Origin: Bacteroidota bacterium
GTDB lineage: Bacteria > Bacteroidota > Bacteroidia > Chitinophagales > Chitinophagaceae
NCBI GenBank assembly: GCA_025361325.1
Contig: JANYAL010000265.1
Span: 1 to 14,834 of the forward strand
Direction: 5' to 3'
DNA: 14,834 nt
Positions 7,646 through 14,834 of the stretch are shown one piece after another. Position 1 is the first letter of the stretch. The number at the start of each line of letters is the position of its first letter. Made by a program: the position numbers and the translations under genes. Below the pieces are notes generated by a model. The model ran no database searches. It was not told the origin of the DNA and was given only the letters and a program-made list of their open reading frames with translations.

Positions 7646-9004
7646 ATGAATATGAAACGTCATTCTTTCTTCCTCTTTTTATTCGGAATATTGGTCTTGG
7701 CATGTTCTTTCGCACAACAGAAAATGCCTGCAAATGATATCAGGCCTTCCTGGTGCCGACAAAGTAATATCTATGAAGTGAACCTGCGTCAGTACTCAGC
7801 CTCCGGATCCTTTACTGCTTTTGCAAAACACCTGCCACGTTTGCGGAAAATGGGCGTAGATATCTTATGGTTCATGCCTATCACCCCGATCGGTGTGGAG
7901 GGACGTAAAATGACCAGTTCCGACCTGGGCAGTTATTATGCAGTAAAAGATTACAAGGCTGTGAACCCCGAATTCGGCACGCTGGCAGAATGGAAGTCAC
8001 TCGTGGCGAATGCGCACCGGATGGGTTTTAAAGTGATCACCGACTGGGTGCCAAATCATACGGCACTTGACAATCGCTGGGTCAGGGACCACCCCGATTT
8101 TTATGTGAAAGATGCATCGGGAAAGATCCTGTCTCCTTACGACTGGACAGATACTTATAAACTGGATTACGCCAATCCTACCTTACGGGACAGCATGATT
8201 GATGTCATGAAATTCTGGATCACCCAAACGGGTATTGACGGTTTCCGCTGCGATGTGTCGGAAGATGTTGGCCCCGTATTCTGGACACAATGCATCAGGG
8301 CACTTAAAAAAATAAAGGATGTATTCATGCTTGCGGAAGGGGAAAAACCCTGGCTGCATAAAGCAGGATTCAATGCTACCTATACCTGGTCCGTCATGCG
8401 GGCCATGGCCGACCTGTATACCGGAAAAATAGACCTTTCAAAATTCACAGCCCTCCTCGACAGCAATATCGCTGTCTTTCCTGTCAATGCTTGCCGCATG
8501 TTCTTTACCACCAACCACGATGAGAATAGCTGGAACGGAACGGAATTCGAAAAATATGGTAATGCCTACAAGGCATTTGCGGTGTTTGGCCAGACCATGT
8601 ACCAAGGTATCCCGCTTATCTACAACGGACAGGAAGTACCCAATAAAAAAAGACTTAAATTCTTTGTAAAGGATACAATAACCTGGAACCATTATGAACA
8701 GGCCTCCTTCTATCATACCCTGCTCGAACTCCGGAAACGAAACCCCGCCCTGGCTGCAGACGCTTCCTATAAAATACTTGCGAGTTCCAATGATGAAGCC
8801 ATTTTTTGCTACTTGCGTGAAAGTAAAGAGCATAAAGTTGCGGTGCTGCTGAATCTATCATCCATACCACAAAAATTTACAGTAAAGGACAAAGGATTGA
8901 TTGGAATGCCCGGGAATGTCTTTTCCGGAAAGAAGGAAAAACTTGGGCAGGGACATGAATTCAAGCTGGATGCCTGGGGGTATGCTGTATATACCTACCT
9001 CTAG
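7646..9004 (+). CDS. Compact exported GH13 alpha-amylase, probable lipoprotein
   Basis: This 452-residue alpha-amylase-family enzyme has all catalytic landmarks: DWVPNH (D133), nucleophile GFRCD (D203), acid in LAEGE (E231) and TTNHDE (D292). The C-terminal beta domain is short (about 370-452) and I see no extra binding module. The N-terminus (MNMKRHSFFLFLFGILVLACSF) is hydrophobic and ends in VLAC, a permissive lipobox with Cys20. An alternative is ordinary cleavage after CSFAQ. If lipidated, it would be an envelope-anchored amylase comparable in role to SusG, although much smaller. It follows the SusA-like gene by 21 bases and is probably co-transcribed. Two in-frame ATGs (7646 and 7652) are equally plausible starts. 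The specific activity (alpha-amylase or maltodextrin hydrolase) cannot be decided from sequence. Confidence 0.85.
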   Translation: MNMKRHSFFLFLFGILVLACSFAQQKMPANDIRPSWCRQSNIYEVNLRQYSASGSFTAFAKHLPRLRKMGVDILWFMPITPIGVEGRKMTSSDLGSYYAVKDYKAVNPEFGTLAEWKSLVANAHRMGFKVITDWVPNHTALDNRWVRDHPDFYVKDASGKILSPYDWTDTYKLDYANPTLRDSMIDVMKFWITQTGIDGFRCDVSEDVGPVFWTQCIRALKKIKDVFMLAEGEKPWLHKAGFNATYTWSVMRAMADLYTGKIDLSKFTALLDSNIAVFPVNACRMFFTTNHDENSWNGTEFEKYGNAYKAFAVFGQTMYQGIPLIYNGQEVPNKKRLKFFVKDTITWNHYEQASFYHTLLELRKRNPALAADASYKILASSNDEAIFCYLRESKEHKVAVLLNLSSIPQKFTVKDKGLIGMPGNVFSGKKEKLGQGHEFKLDAWGYAVYTYL

Positions 9005-9063
9005 ATTTATTTAACTTATTTTCCCACTATACTTATCAGGTACTTTTCAGGTATGATCTCTAT

Positions 9064-11040
9064 ATGAAAAAGATAATTTTAAAACTGGTATTCATCTTAT
9101 ATGTATTGGAAATGAACGCGCAATATCCTGAAAAACTTTACCCGGTCTATACCGGAACCGACCTTGGACTCACCTATACCAGAACCATGTCATCTTTTCG
9201 CATCTGGAGTCCAATTGCTGAACAGGCAGAACTGCTTTTGTATAAAGATGGGGAGAATGGTACTCCGCTCAAATCCCATGAAATGGAAAAAGGATTTGCC
9301 GGTACCTGGTTCAAAGAACTGAAGGGCGACTGGAAAGGTACATTCTATGTTTTCCGGGTGAAGATCAATGGCAACTGGAGCACTGAAGTGACCGATCCTT
9401 ATGCCAAAGCAGTGGGCATAAATGGAAAAAAGGCCATGGTGATCAATTTGGCAGAGACCAATCCTGAAGGTTGGATCAAAGATAAAAGCCCCGGCTTTTC
9501 CAGGCTGAACAGACCTACTGACGCCGTGATCTATGAACTGCATATCCGGGATGCCAGCATCAGTCCAAGCTCCGGGATAAAGTATAAAGGGAAATACCTG
9601 GGCCTTTCGGAAACAGAAACCAAAAGTACCGCAGGTCTTACAACCGGGCTTGATCATTTTAAAGAGCTGGGGGTAACACATATTCACCTGCTGCCTTTCT
9701 TTGATTATAATTCTGTGGATGAAAGCAAACCGGACAAAACACAATACAACTGGGGATACGATCCCCTCAATTACAATGTGCCTGAAGGTTCTTACAGTAC
9801 CAATGCCTATGACGGCATCACCCGCATCAAAGAACTGAAACAACTTATTCAGCAGTTTCACAGGAATGGGCTGCGCATTATCATGGATGTGGTGTATAAT
9901 CATACGGGATTAACAAACGAATCCAATTTCAATCAATTGGTCCCCGGTTATTATTACCGGCATAATAAGGACGGAAGTTTTTCCAATGCCACCGGTTGTA
10001 ACAATGAAACGGCAAGTGAAATGCCAATGATGCGCAAGTTCATGATGGAAAGCCTGGTGTATTGGGTTAAGGAATATCATATCGACGGGTTTCGTTTTGA
10101 TCTGATGGGTGTTCATGATATTACTACCATGAATCTGATATCGGATGAACTGCATAAGATAAAACCGGACATCCTCTTATACGGGGAAGGATGGACCTCG
10201 GGAGCTTCCCCATTACCTGATTCTTCGAGGGCGCTTAAAAAGAATGCTGCCCGGCTTCACCATATTGCAGTCTTCAGCGATGATATGCGCGATGGGATAA
10301 AAGGTAGTGTATTTGACAGCAATGACCGAGGTTTTGCCAGCGGCAAGCCGGGTACAGAAGAATCGGTCAAATTTGGTATCGTGGCTGCAGGTAAGTACCC
10401 CCAGGTGGATTACGGCAAAGTAGATTATTCAAAAGAGCCCTATGCAGCAGGTCCATGGAACGTGATCAATTATTGTGAATGTCACGATAACAATACACTT
10501 TGGGATAAAATTGGATTATCCTGCCCGGACGTACCGGAAGCAGATCGAAAAAAAATGCACCAACTGGCCCTGACGATAGTGCTCACTTCTCAAGGGATAC
10601 CTTTTTTACACGCCGGTACAGAATTTCTCCGCACCAAGAAGGATGTTGAGAATTCCTATAAAAGCGACGACAGCATCAATGCGATTGACTGGGACCGGAA
10701 AAAGGAAGAGCTTGCACTTAACAACTATATCATATCACTCATCCATATCCGCAAAGCCCACCCTGCTTTCAGAATGGCATCCCCGGATGAGATAAGTAAG
10801 TACCTGCATTTTGACAACCAGGTACCGGCCGGTACCATTGCGTACACGATCAACAGTGAAGCCCTCAAGGATAGCTGGAGAAATATCTGGGTGGCATTTA
10901 ATGGAAGCAGTGAGGATAAAACACTGGATCTGCCTTTCGGAAAATGGGACACCGGTATCGATACCAATGGCTCAACCGGATCGTACACCGGCCAGGTTCT
11001 GTTAAAACGATACAGTGCTCTGATCTTGTACCATGAATGA
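9064..11040 (+). CDS. pulA: Type I pullulanase (GH13 debranching enzyme) with CBM48
   Basis: This 658-residue enzyme hydrolyses alpha-1,6 branches in pullulan and branched maltodextrins. The signal peptide (MKKIILKLVFILYVL..., cleavage near MNAQ) points to the periplasm or cell surface. A CBM48-type domain (about 38-120, SFRIWSP ... FRVKINGNW ... DPYAK) precedes the barrel. The diagnostic type I pullulanase motif YNWGYDP is at 228-234. The catalytic set follows: DVVYNH (D275), nucleophile GFRFD (D346), acid YGEGW (E375) and CECHDNNTLWD (D475). Length and layout match the PulA family. It closes the operon, 59 bases after the amylase gene; a weak TACTTTTC in that gap could give extra initiation but lacks a clear -33 element. 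It stops 21 bases from the end of argS, which points the other way. Confidence 0.93.
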   Translation: MKKIILKLVFILYVLEMNAQYPEKLYPVYTGTDLGLTYTRTMSSFRIWSPIAEQAELLLYKDGENGTPLKSHEMEKGFAGTWFKELKGDWKGTFYVFRVKINGNWSTEVTDPYAKAVGINGKKAMVINLAETNPEGWIKDKSPGFSRLNRPTDAVIYELHIRDASISPSSGIKYKGKYLGLSETETKSTAGLTTGLDHFKELGVTHIHLLPFFDYNSVDESKPDKTQYNWGYDPLNYNVPEGSYSTNAYDGITRIKELKQLIQQFHRNGLRIIMDVVYNHTGLTNESNFNQLVPGYYYRHNKDGSFSNATGCNNETASEMPMMRKFMMESLVYWVKEYHIDGFRFDLMGVHDITTMNLISDELHKIKPDILLYGEGWTSGASPLPDSSRALKKNAARLHHIAVFSDDMRDGIKGSVFDSNDRGFASGKPGTEESVKFGIVAAGKYPQVDYGKVDYSKEPYAAGPWNVINYCECHDNNTLWDKIGLSCPDVPEADRKKMHQLALTIVLTSQGIPFLHAGTEFLRTKKDVENSYKSDDSINAIDWDRKKEELALNNYIISLIHIRKAHPAFRMASPDEISKYLHFDNQVPAGTIAYTINSEALKDSWRNIWVAFNGSSEDKTLDLPFGKWDTGIDTNGSTGSYTGQVLLKRYSALILYHE

Positions 11041-11061
11041 TACCAAAACCCTGACGGTTTA

Positions 11062-12843
11062 CTACATTCTTTCCGGTACAGGTATTCCCAAAAGCTGCAT
11101 CCCGCTCCTGATCACATTCGCTGTCATGGTGGCCAGTTTTAACCGTACATGTTTTTTTTCTTCTGTTTCTGCACTCACAATAGGGTGTTCGGTATAGAAT
11201 GAATTGAAGATCTTGGCAACATTGAATACATAGTTGGCCACTACAGACGGATTATGTTCATCACCCGCCTGTTCAATAATACCCGGATATTGTTCCAGGA
11301 TGACCAGCAGTTCTTTCTCCAGTTTCAATAAAGGACTCAGCACCGGGAGAGGGGTATGTGCTGTTACAGGCTCCTTCCTCAGGATGCTTTTAATCCGGGC
11401 ATGGGTATATTGTACAAACGGCCCGGTGAATCCATGAAAGTCAATGCTTTCTTCCGGATTGAATACCATCGTTTTTTTGGGGTCTACCCGCAACAGGTAG
11501 AATTTCATGGCGCCCAGCCCGATGGTATTGTATAAGGCGTCCAATTCTGTTGCGGTGAAATCTTTCACCTTGCCCAGTTCTTCCGTGTGCTGCCGGGACG
11601 TTTGGATCATTTCATCAACCAGATCGTCTGCATCTACTACTGTGCCTTCGCGGCTTTTCATTTTGCCGGTGGTCAGTTCCACCATGCCATAACTTAAATG
11701 AAAAATGTTGTCGGCATTGGGTAGTCCTAGTTTCTGGCAGATGAGCTGCAGCACTTTCATGTGGTAGTTCTGTTCATTGCCGATCACATAAATGCTCTGA
11801 TCGAATTTATACTGCTCGTATTTCTGAAGATGAAGGCCGATATCTTGTGTGATGTAAACAGAAGTGCCATCCCTGCGCTGAACGATCTTCTCATCCAGTC
11901 CTTCTGTGGTTAGGTCGATCCAGATACTACCGTCATCTTTTTTATAGAACACCTTCTTGTCAAGTCCCTGCTGTACGATGTCCTTACCCAGCAGGTAGGT
12001 ATTGCTTTCATAATAGATGATGTCGAAATCACTGCCAATCCTTTTATAGGTGATGTCAAATCCCTGGTACACCCAACTGTTCATGGTCTTCCAAAGATCG
12101 ATCACATCGGGCTTCCCCGCCTCCCAGTTCAGGAGCATCTGCTGCGTGGCCTTCATCAGCGGAGCCTCTTTTTCCGCCTCTTCTTTGGTTAAGCCTGAGA
12201 CCACCAGTGATTCCACCTGTTTCTTATATTCATCGTTGAAACGTACATAATAGGTTCCTACAAAATGATCTCCCTTGGTAGAGGTGGAATCTGGCGTAGC
12301 GCCATTGGCAAAGAACTGCCAGGCGATCATGCTTTTGCAGATATGAATGCCCCGGTCGTTGACGATGCAGCTTTTGATGACCTCGTACCCGTTGGCCTTC
12401 AGGATCTCTGCCACACTCCACCCGAGGAAATTATTTCGTAAATGACCCAGGTGAAGGGGTTTGTTGGTATTGGGGGAGGAATATTCCACCATCACCTTCT
12501 TTCCGCTCATGGCCTTTTTGCCGTAGCCCGTATCTGCGTGCTTTTCTTGCAGGAGGGATGTCCAGTAAGTATCGGTTACAGTAAGATTCAAAAAACCTTT
12601 AATGATGTTGAAAGCGGAAAAATAATTTGGGTATTCCTGTATCAGATACCCGCCCAGAGCGGAACCGATCTCTTCCGGCGCAAGTTTCAATGATTTCATC
12701 AGGGAGAACATCACCACTGTATAATCTCCTTCAAATTCCGGTTTGGTTTGGTTAACCTGGAAGTCGGCAGCCGTGAAAGGCCGCTCATATAAAGCTTTGA
12801 GACCCGCTATCGTACATTGCTGTAACTGGCTGACTATCGACAT
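11062..12843 (-). CDS. argS: Arginyl-tRNA synthetase
   Basis: This cytoplasmic class I synthetase charges tRNA-Arg with arginine using ATP. It has 593 residues, the usual ArgS length. Features in order: an N-terminal tRNA-binding domain (about 1-110); the HIGH signature as HLGH at 131-134 inside NKPLHLGHLRNN; the Rossmann core; the second signature loop as KMKSR at 394-398 followed by EGTVVDADDL; and the DALR-type anticodon-binding domain (FTGPFVQYTHAR onward) to the C-terminal VPERM. The start at 12843 (MSIVSQLQQ) is chosen over an in-frame ATG at 12909 because the extra 22 residues (MQVYAPLYIL...) are not part of the family and a -7-like element lies just before 12843. It diverges from the ABC-F gene and has no functional link to the sugar genes. 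Confidence 0.96.
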   Translation of the reverse strand: MSIVSQLQQCTIAGLKALYERPFTAADFQVNQTKPEFEGDYTVVMFSLMKSLKLAPEEIGSALGGYLIQEYPNYFSAFNIIKGFLNLTVTDTYWTSLLQEKHADTGYGKKAMSGKKVMVEYSSPNTNKPLHLGHLRNNFLGWSVAEILKANGYEVIKSCIVNDRGIHICKSMIAWQFFANGATPDSTSTKGDHFVGTYYVRFNDEYKKQVESLVVSGLTKEEAEKEAPLMKATQQMLLNWEAGKPDVIDLWKTMNSWVYQGFDITYKRIGSDFDIIYYESNTYLLGKDIVQQGLDKKVFYKKDDGSIWIDLTTEGLDEKIVQRRDGTSVYITQDIGLHLQKYEQYKFDQSIYVIGNEQNYHMKVLQLICQKLGLPNADNIFHLSYGMVELTTGKMKSREGTVVDADDLVDEMIQTSRQHTEELGKVKDFTATELDALYNTIGLGAMKFYLLRVDPKKTMVFNPEESIDFHGFTGPFVQYTHARIKSILRKEPVTAHTPLPVLSPLLKLEKELLVILEQYPGIIEQAGDEHNPSVVANYVFNVAKIFNSFYTEHPIVSAETEEKKHVRLKLATMTANVIRSGMQLLGIPVPERM

Positions 12844-12847
12844 ACTG

Positions 12848-12855
12848 CAAAAATA
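12848..12855 (-). promoter_or_regulatory. Candidate -7 element for argS
   Basis: The minus strand reads TATTTTTG here, a full match to TAnnTTTG, with a TTG 23 bases upstream. It ends only four bases before the argS ATG at 12843, so the transcript would be leaderless or nearly so. The AT-rich setting makes a chance match possible. Confidence 0.3.
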
Positions 12856-12999
12856 TGTATTTCTGATGCTACCTGTAACAAGGATGTACAAAGGAGCATA
12901 AACTTGCACAAAGATGCTTACTCACCATAATCATAAACTACAAACCGCTAATCAGAAATTCTAAATTCCAAACCCCAAACCCTTCAAACTGAAAACCAT

Positions 13000-13007
13000 T
13001 ATCTTTG
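13000..13007 (+). promoter_or_regulatory. -7 promoter element of the ABC-F gene
   Basis: TATCTTTG fully matches the Bacteroidota -7 consensus TAnnTTTG and is followed by a C/T-rich stretch. It ends 16 bases before the ATG at 13024, implying a leader of roughly 10 bases. I see no clear TTTG 17-23 bases upstream. Confidence 0.55.
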
Positions 13008-13023
13008 CCCCCTTTTCAAAATT

Positions 13024-14655
13024 ATGATTAGTGCAAATAATGTTACCCTTGCCTATGGCAAAAGGGTACTGTTCGATGAAGTGAACATCAGTTTCACCAA
13101 GGGCAACTGTTACGGCATCATCGGTGCCAACGGGGCCGGGAAATCCACATTCATCAAGATTATCAGCGGAGAGATTGAACCCAACAAGGGAACCGTAGAC
13201 ATTTCCCCCGGCGAAAGGATGGCCGTGCTTAACCAGAACCAGTTTGAATTTGATGAGGTTACAGTCCTCAACACTGTGCTGATGGGACATCAGAAGATGT
13301 GGAAGCTGATGCATGAAAAAGATGCCCTCTATGCCAAGGAGGATTTCACAGAGGCCGATGGATTAAAGGCCGGCGAAATGGAACACGATTTTGGCGAGAT
13401 GGGCGGTTATACCGCGGAAAGTGATGCTGCCACTTTGCTGAGTGAATTGGGCGTAAGGGACGAACTGCACTCCCAACTCATGAAGGACATTGCTGCCAAT
13501 TTAAAAGTACGGGTACTACTGGCCCAGGCCCTGTTCGGGAACCCCGACATCCTGTTGCTGGATGAGCCTACTAATAACCTCGACGTGGAAACCATCAGCT
13601 GGCTGGAGAATTTCCTGGCCGACTACCAGAACATCGTACTGGTAGTGAGTCACGACCGTCACTTCCTTGATGCAGTATGTACCCATGTTGCCGATGTTGA
13701 CAAACAGAAGATCCGTATATACACCGGCAACTATACCTTCTGGTACGAGAGCTCCCAGCTGGCGGCCAGGCAGGCAACAGACAAGAACAAGAAAACAGAG
13801 GAAAAGAAAAAGGACTTGCTCGAATTCATTGCCCGCTTCAGTGCCAATGCCTCCAAATCAAAACAGGCCACAGCCAGGAAGAAAGCACTCGACAAGCTGG
13901 TATTTGAGGACATCACCCCCAGCAACCGGAAATACCCCGGCATCATCTTTAAACAGGAGCGGGAAGTTGGCAACGAAATCCTGAAAGTAGATAACCTCAG
14001 CAAATCCGTAGACGGGAAGACTATTTTCAGCAAGATAAAGTTCGATATCCAGAAGGGCGATAAGATCGCTTTCATCAGCCGCGACCCGATGGCGATGACC
14101 ACCTTATTTGAGATGATCAATGGTAAGGTGGAAGCAGATGGCGGTACCTATGAATGGGGCACCACCGTCACAAAAGCATACCTGCCCAATGACAATACCG
14201 AATATTTTGAGGGTAGCAAGCTTAACCTGATGGACTGGTTGCGCCAGTATGTACCTCCCGGAACCCGTGATGTGGACGAAGATTTCCTGCGCGGATTCCT
14301 CGGCAAGATGCTCTTCAGCGGAGATGAAGTGACAAAGAAGACCAATGTACTCAGTGGCGGTGAAAAAGTACGCTGCATGGTCAGCAAGATGATGCTCCAG
14401 AACCCCAATGTGCTCATACTGGATGAGCCTACCAACCACCTCGACCTGGAAAGTATCATTTCATTCAACGATAACGTAGTGGCTTTTACCGGCATCGTGT
14501 TGCTGACCACACATGATCATCAGTTCATGCAAACTGTGGCCACGCGTATAATAGAACTGACGCCAAATGGAATGATCGACAAGCTGATGACCTACGATGA
14601 ATACCTGGCGGATGACCGGGTGAAGGCCATGCGAATAGAATTGTATGGAGATTAA
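13024..14655 (+). CDS. ABC-F family ATPase (YbiT-like ribosome-associated factor)
   Basis: This 543-residue protein has two ATP-binding cassettes in one chain and no membrane segment, as in ABC-F translation factors. Cassette 1 has Walker A GANGAGKS (34-41), an arm insertion (about 90-140), Walker B DILLLDEPTNNLD (from D175) and a VSHDRHF switch. A charged linker (about 243-302, Lys/Glu-rich helices) corresponds to the part that reaches the ribosomal P site. Cassette 2 has LSGGE (443-447), Walker B VLILDEPTNHLD (D467, E468) and a TTHDHQF switch. Two motifs are degenerate: the cassette 1 signature reads DIAANLK (155-161) instead of an LSGGE-type motif, and the cassette 2 Walker A region reads FISRDPMAMTT (350-360). 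These two belong to the same ATP site. YbiT relatives are the best match by layout, including the arm. A role in resolving stalled ribosomes is inferred from the family. It diverges from argS. Confidence 0.9.
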   Translation: MISANNVTLAYGKRVLFDEVNISFTKGNCYGIIGANGAGKSTFIKIISGEIEPNKGTVDISPGERMAVLNQNQFEFDEVTVLNTVLMGHQKMWKLMHEKDALYAKEDFTEADGLKAGEMEHDFGEMGGYTAESDAATLLSELGVRDELHSQLMKDIAANLKVRVLLAQALFGNPDILLLDEPTNNLDVETISWLENFLADYQNIVLVVSHDRHFLDAVCTHVADVDKQKIRIYTGNYTFWYESSQLAARQATDKNKKTEEKKKDLLEFIARFSANASKSKQATARKKALDKLVFEDITPSNRKYPGIIFKQEREVGNEILKVDNLSKSVDGKTIFSKIKFDIQKGDKIAFISRDPMAMTTLFEMINGKVEADGGTYEWGTTVTKAYLPNDNTEYFEGSKLNLMDWLRQYVPPGTRDVDEDFLRGFLGKMLFSGDEVTKKTNVLSGGEKVRCMVSKMMLQNPNVLILDEPTNHLDLESIISFNDNVVAFTGIVLLTTHDHQFMQTVATRIIELTPNGMIDKLMTYDEYLADDRVKAMRIELYGD

Positions 14656-14834
14656 GACTGCGAACACCTAACTGGTATTTCAGTAATGATAATGATGTAG
14701 ATATATTAACCAGTGTGATGCGTAAGGTGCCAAAGAATCTCAGTATGAATAATTTAAATAGCGGAATGCAGTAAATAGCATGTAAAAACGCTGCAAACAA
14801 TGACCTCTATTCAGTAATATGGAAAAAATTACCC
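14656..14834. other. Intergenic tail, possible gene start at the right edge
   Basis: This stretch is AT-rich with no ribosomal or transfer RNA likeness and no strong terminator. ACTGGT (14671-14676) and ACCAGT (14709-14714) are inverted but 32 bases apart. The short open frame on the minus strand (14800-14525) overlaps the ABC-F gene and looks like a shadow. ATG at 14819 followed by GAAAAAATTACC (M-E-K-I-T) could begin a gene that continues outside the window; only five codons are visible. Confidence 0.25.

Noticed and set aside
11041..11061. Bidirectional terminator between pulA and argS
   Set aside because: AAACC-CTGAC-GGTTT gives only a 5-bp stem with no T-run on either side. It is too weak to call, although its position between convergent genes is suggestive.
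14525..14800. A 91-codon minus-strand open frame at the right end
   Set aside because: It overlaps the end of the ABC-F gene, has no recognisable domain or start context, and reads like an antisense shadow.

Overview
The window looks like chromosomal DNA of a Bacteroidota bacterium, most likely Chitinophagaceae or a close relative. The evidence is: TAnnTTTG-type -7 promoter elements; almost no Shine-Dalgarno sequences in front of starts; a SusA-like neopullulanase; a large secreted amylase carrying tandem Ig-like repeats of the type found next to gliding-motility/type IX secretion (T9SS) C-termini; and an ArgS with the KMKSR form of the KMSKS loop. The genus assignment is inference.

Positions 1-11040 form a starch/alpha-glucan utilisation locus. 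A minus-strand gene (start 4254) encodes a secreted multidomain GH13 amylase. Its C-terminal part is an array of exact 237-bp (79-residue) Ig-like repeats that runs off the left edge. One in-frame TGA (906-904) sits precisely at a conserved Cys codon in repeat 4. The same frame then stays open, in good repeat sequence, for 301 codons to position 1. Across a 159-bp divergent promoter region lies a four-gene plus-strand operon: an MFS alpha-glucoside transporter (4414-5763), a SusA-like neopullulanase (5768-7624), a small probable lipoprotein alpha-amylase (7646-9004) and a type I pullulanase (9064-11040). All four GH13 enzymes carry export signals and complete catalytic triads. The suggested scheme is: outside or surface amylase, debranching and trimming in the envelope, then import of small maltosides through the inner-membrane MFS carrier. 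No SusC/SusD outer-membrane pair, TonB component, sugar regulator or cytoplasmic alpha-glucosidase is in the window.

Positions 11062-14655 are housekeeping. argS (minus) converges on the pullulanase gene and diverges from a YbiT-like ABC-F ATPase gene (plus). The last 179 bases hold no convincing gene, although an ATG at 14819 may start one that runs off the right edge.

Points most worth a second look: (i) the single-base nonsense codon in the repeat array and the mosaic identity between repeat units; (ii) two inverted repeats of identical GTGT-N7-ACAC design in the divergent promoter, one at the predicted transcription start of the sugar operon; (iii) an ABC-F protein whose degenerate motifs all fall in the same ATP site. 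I found no CRISPR array, insertion sequence, tRNA or rRNA.
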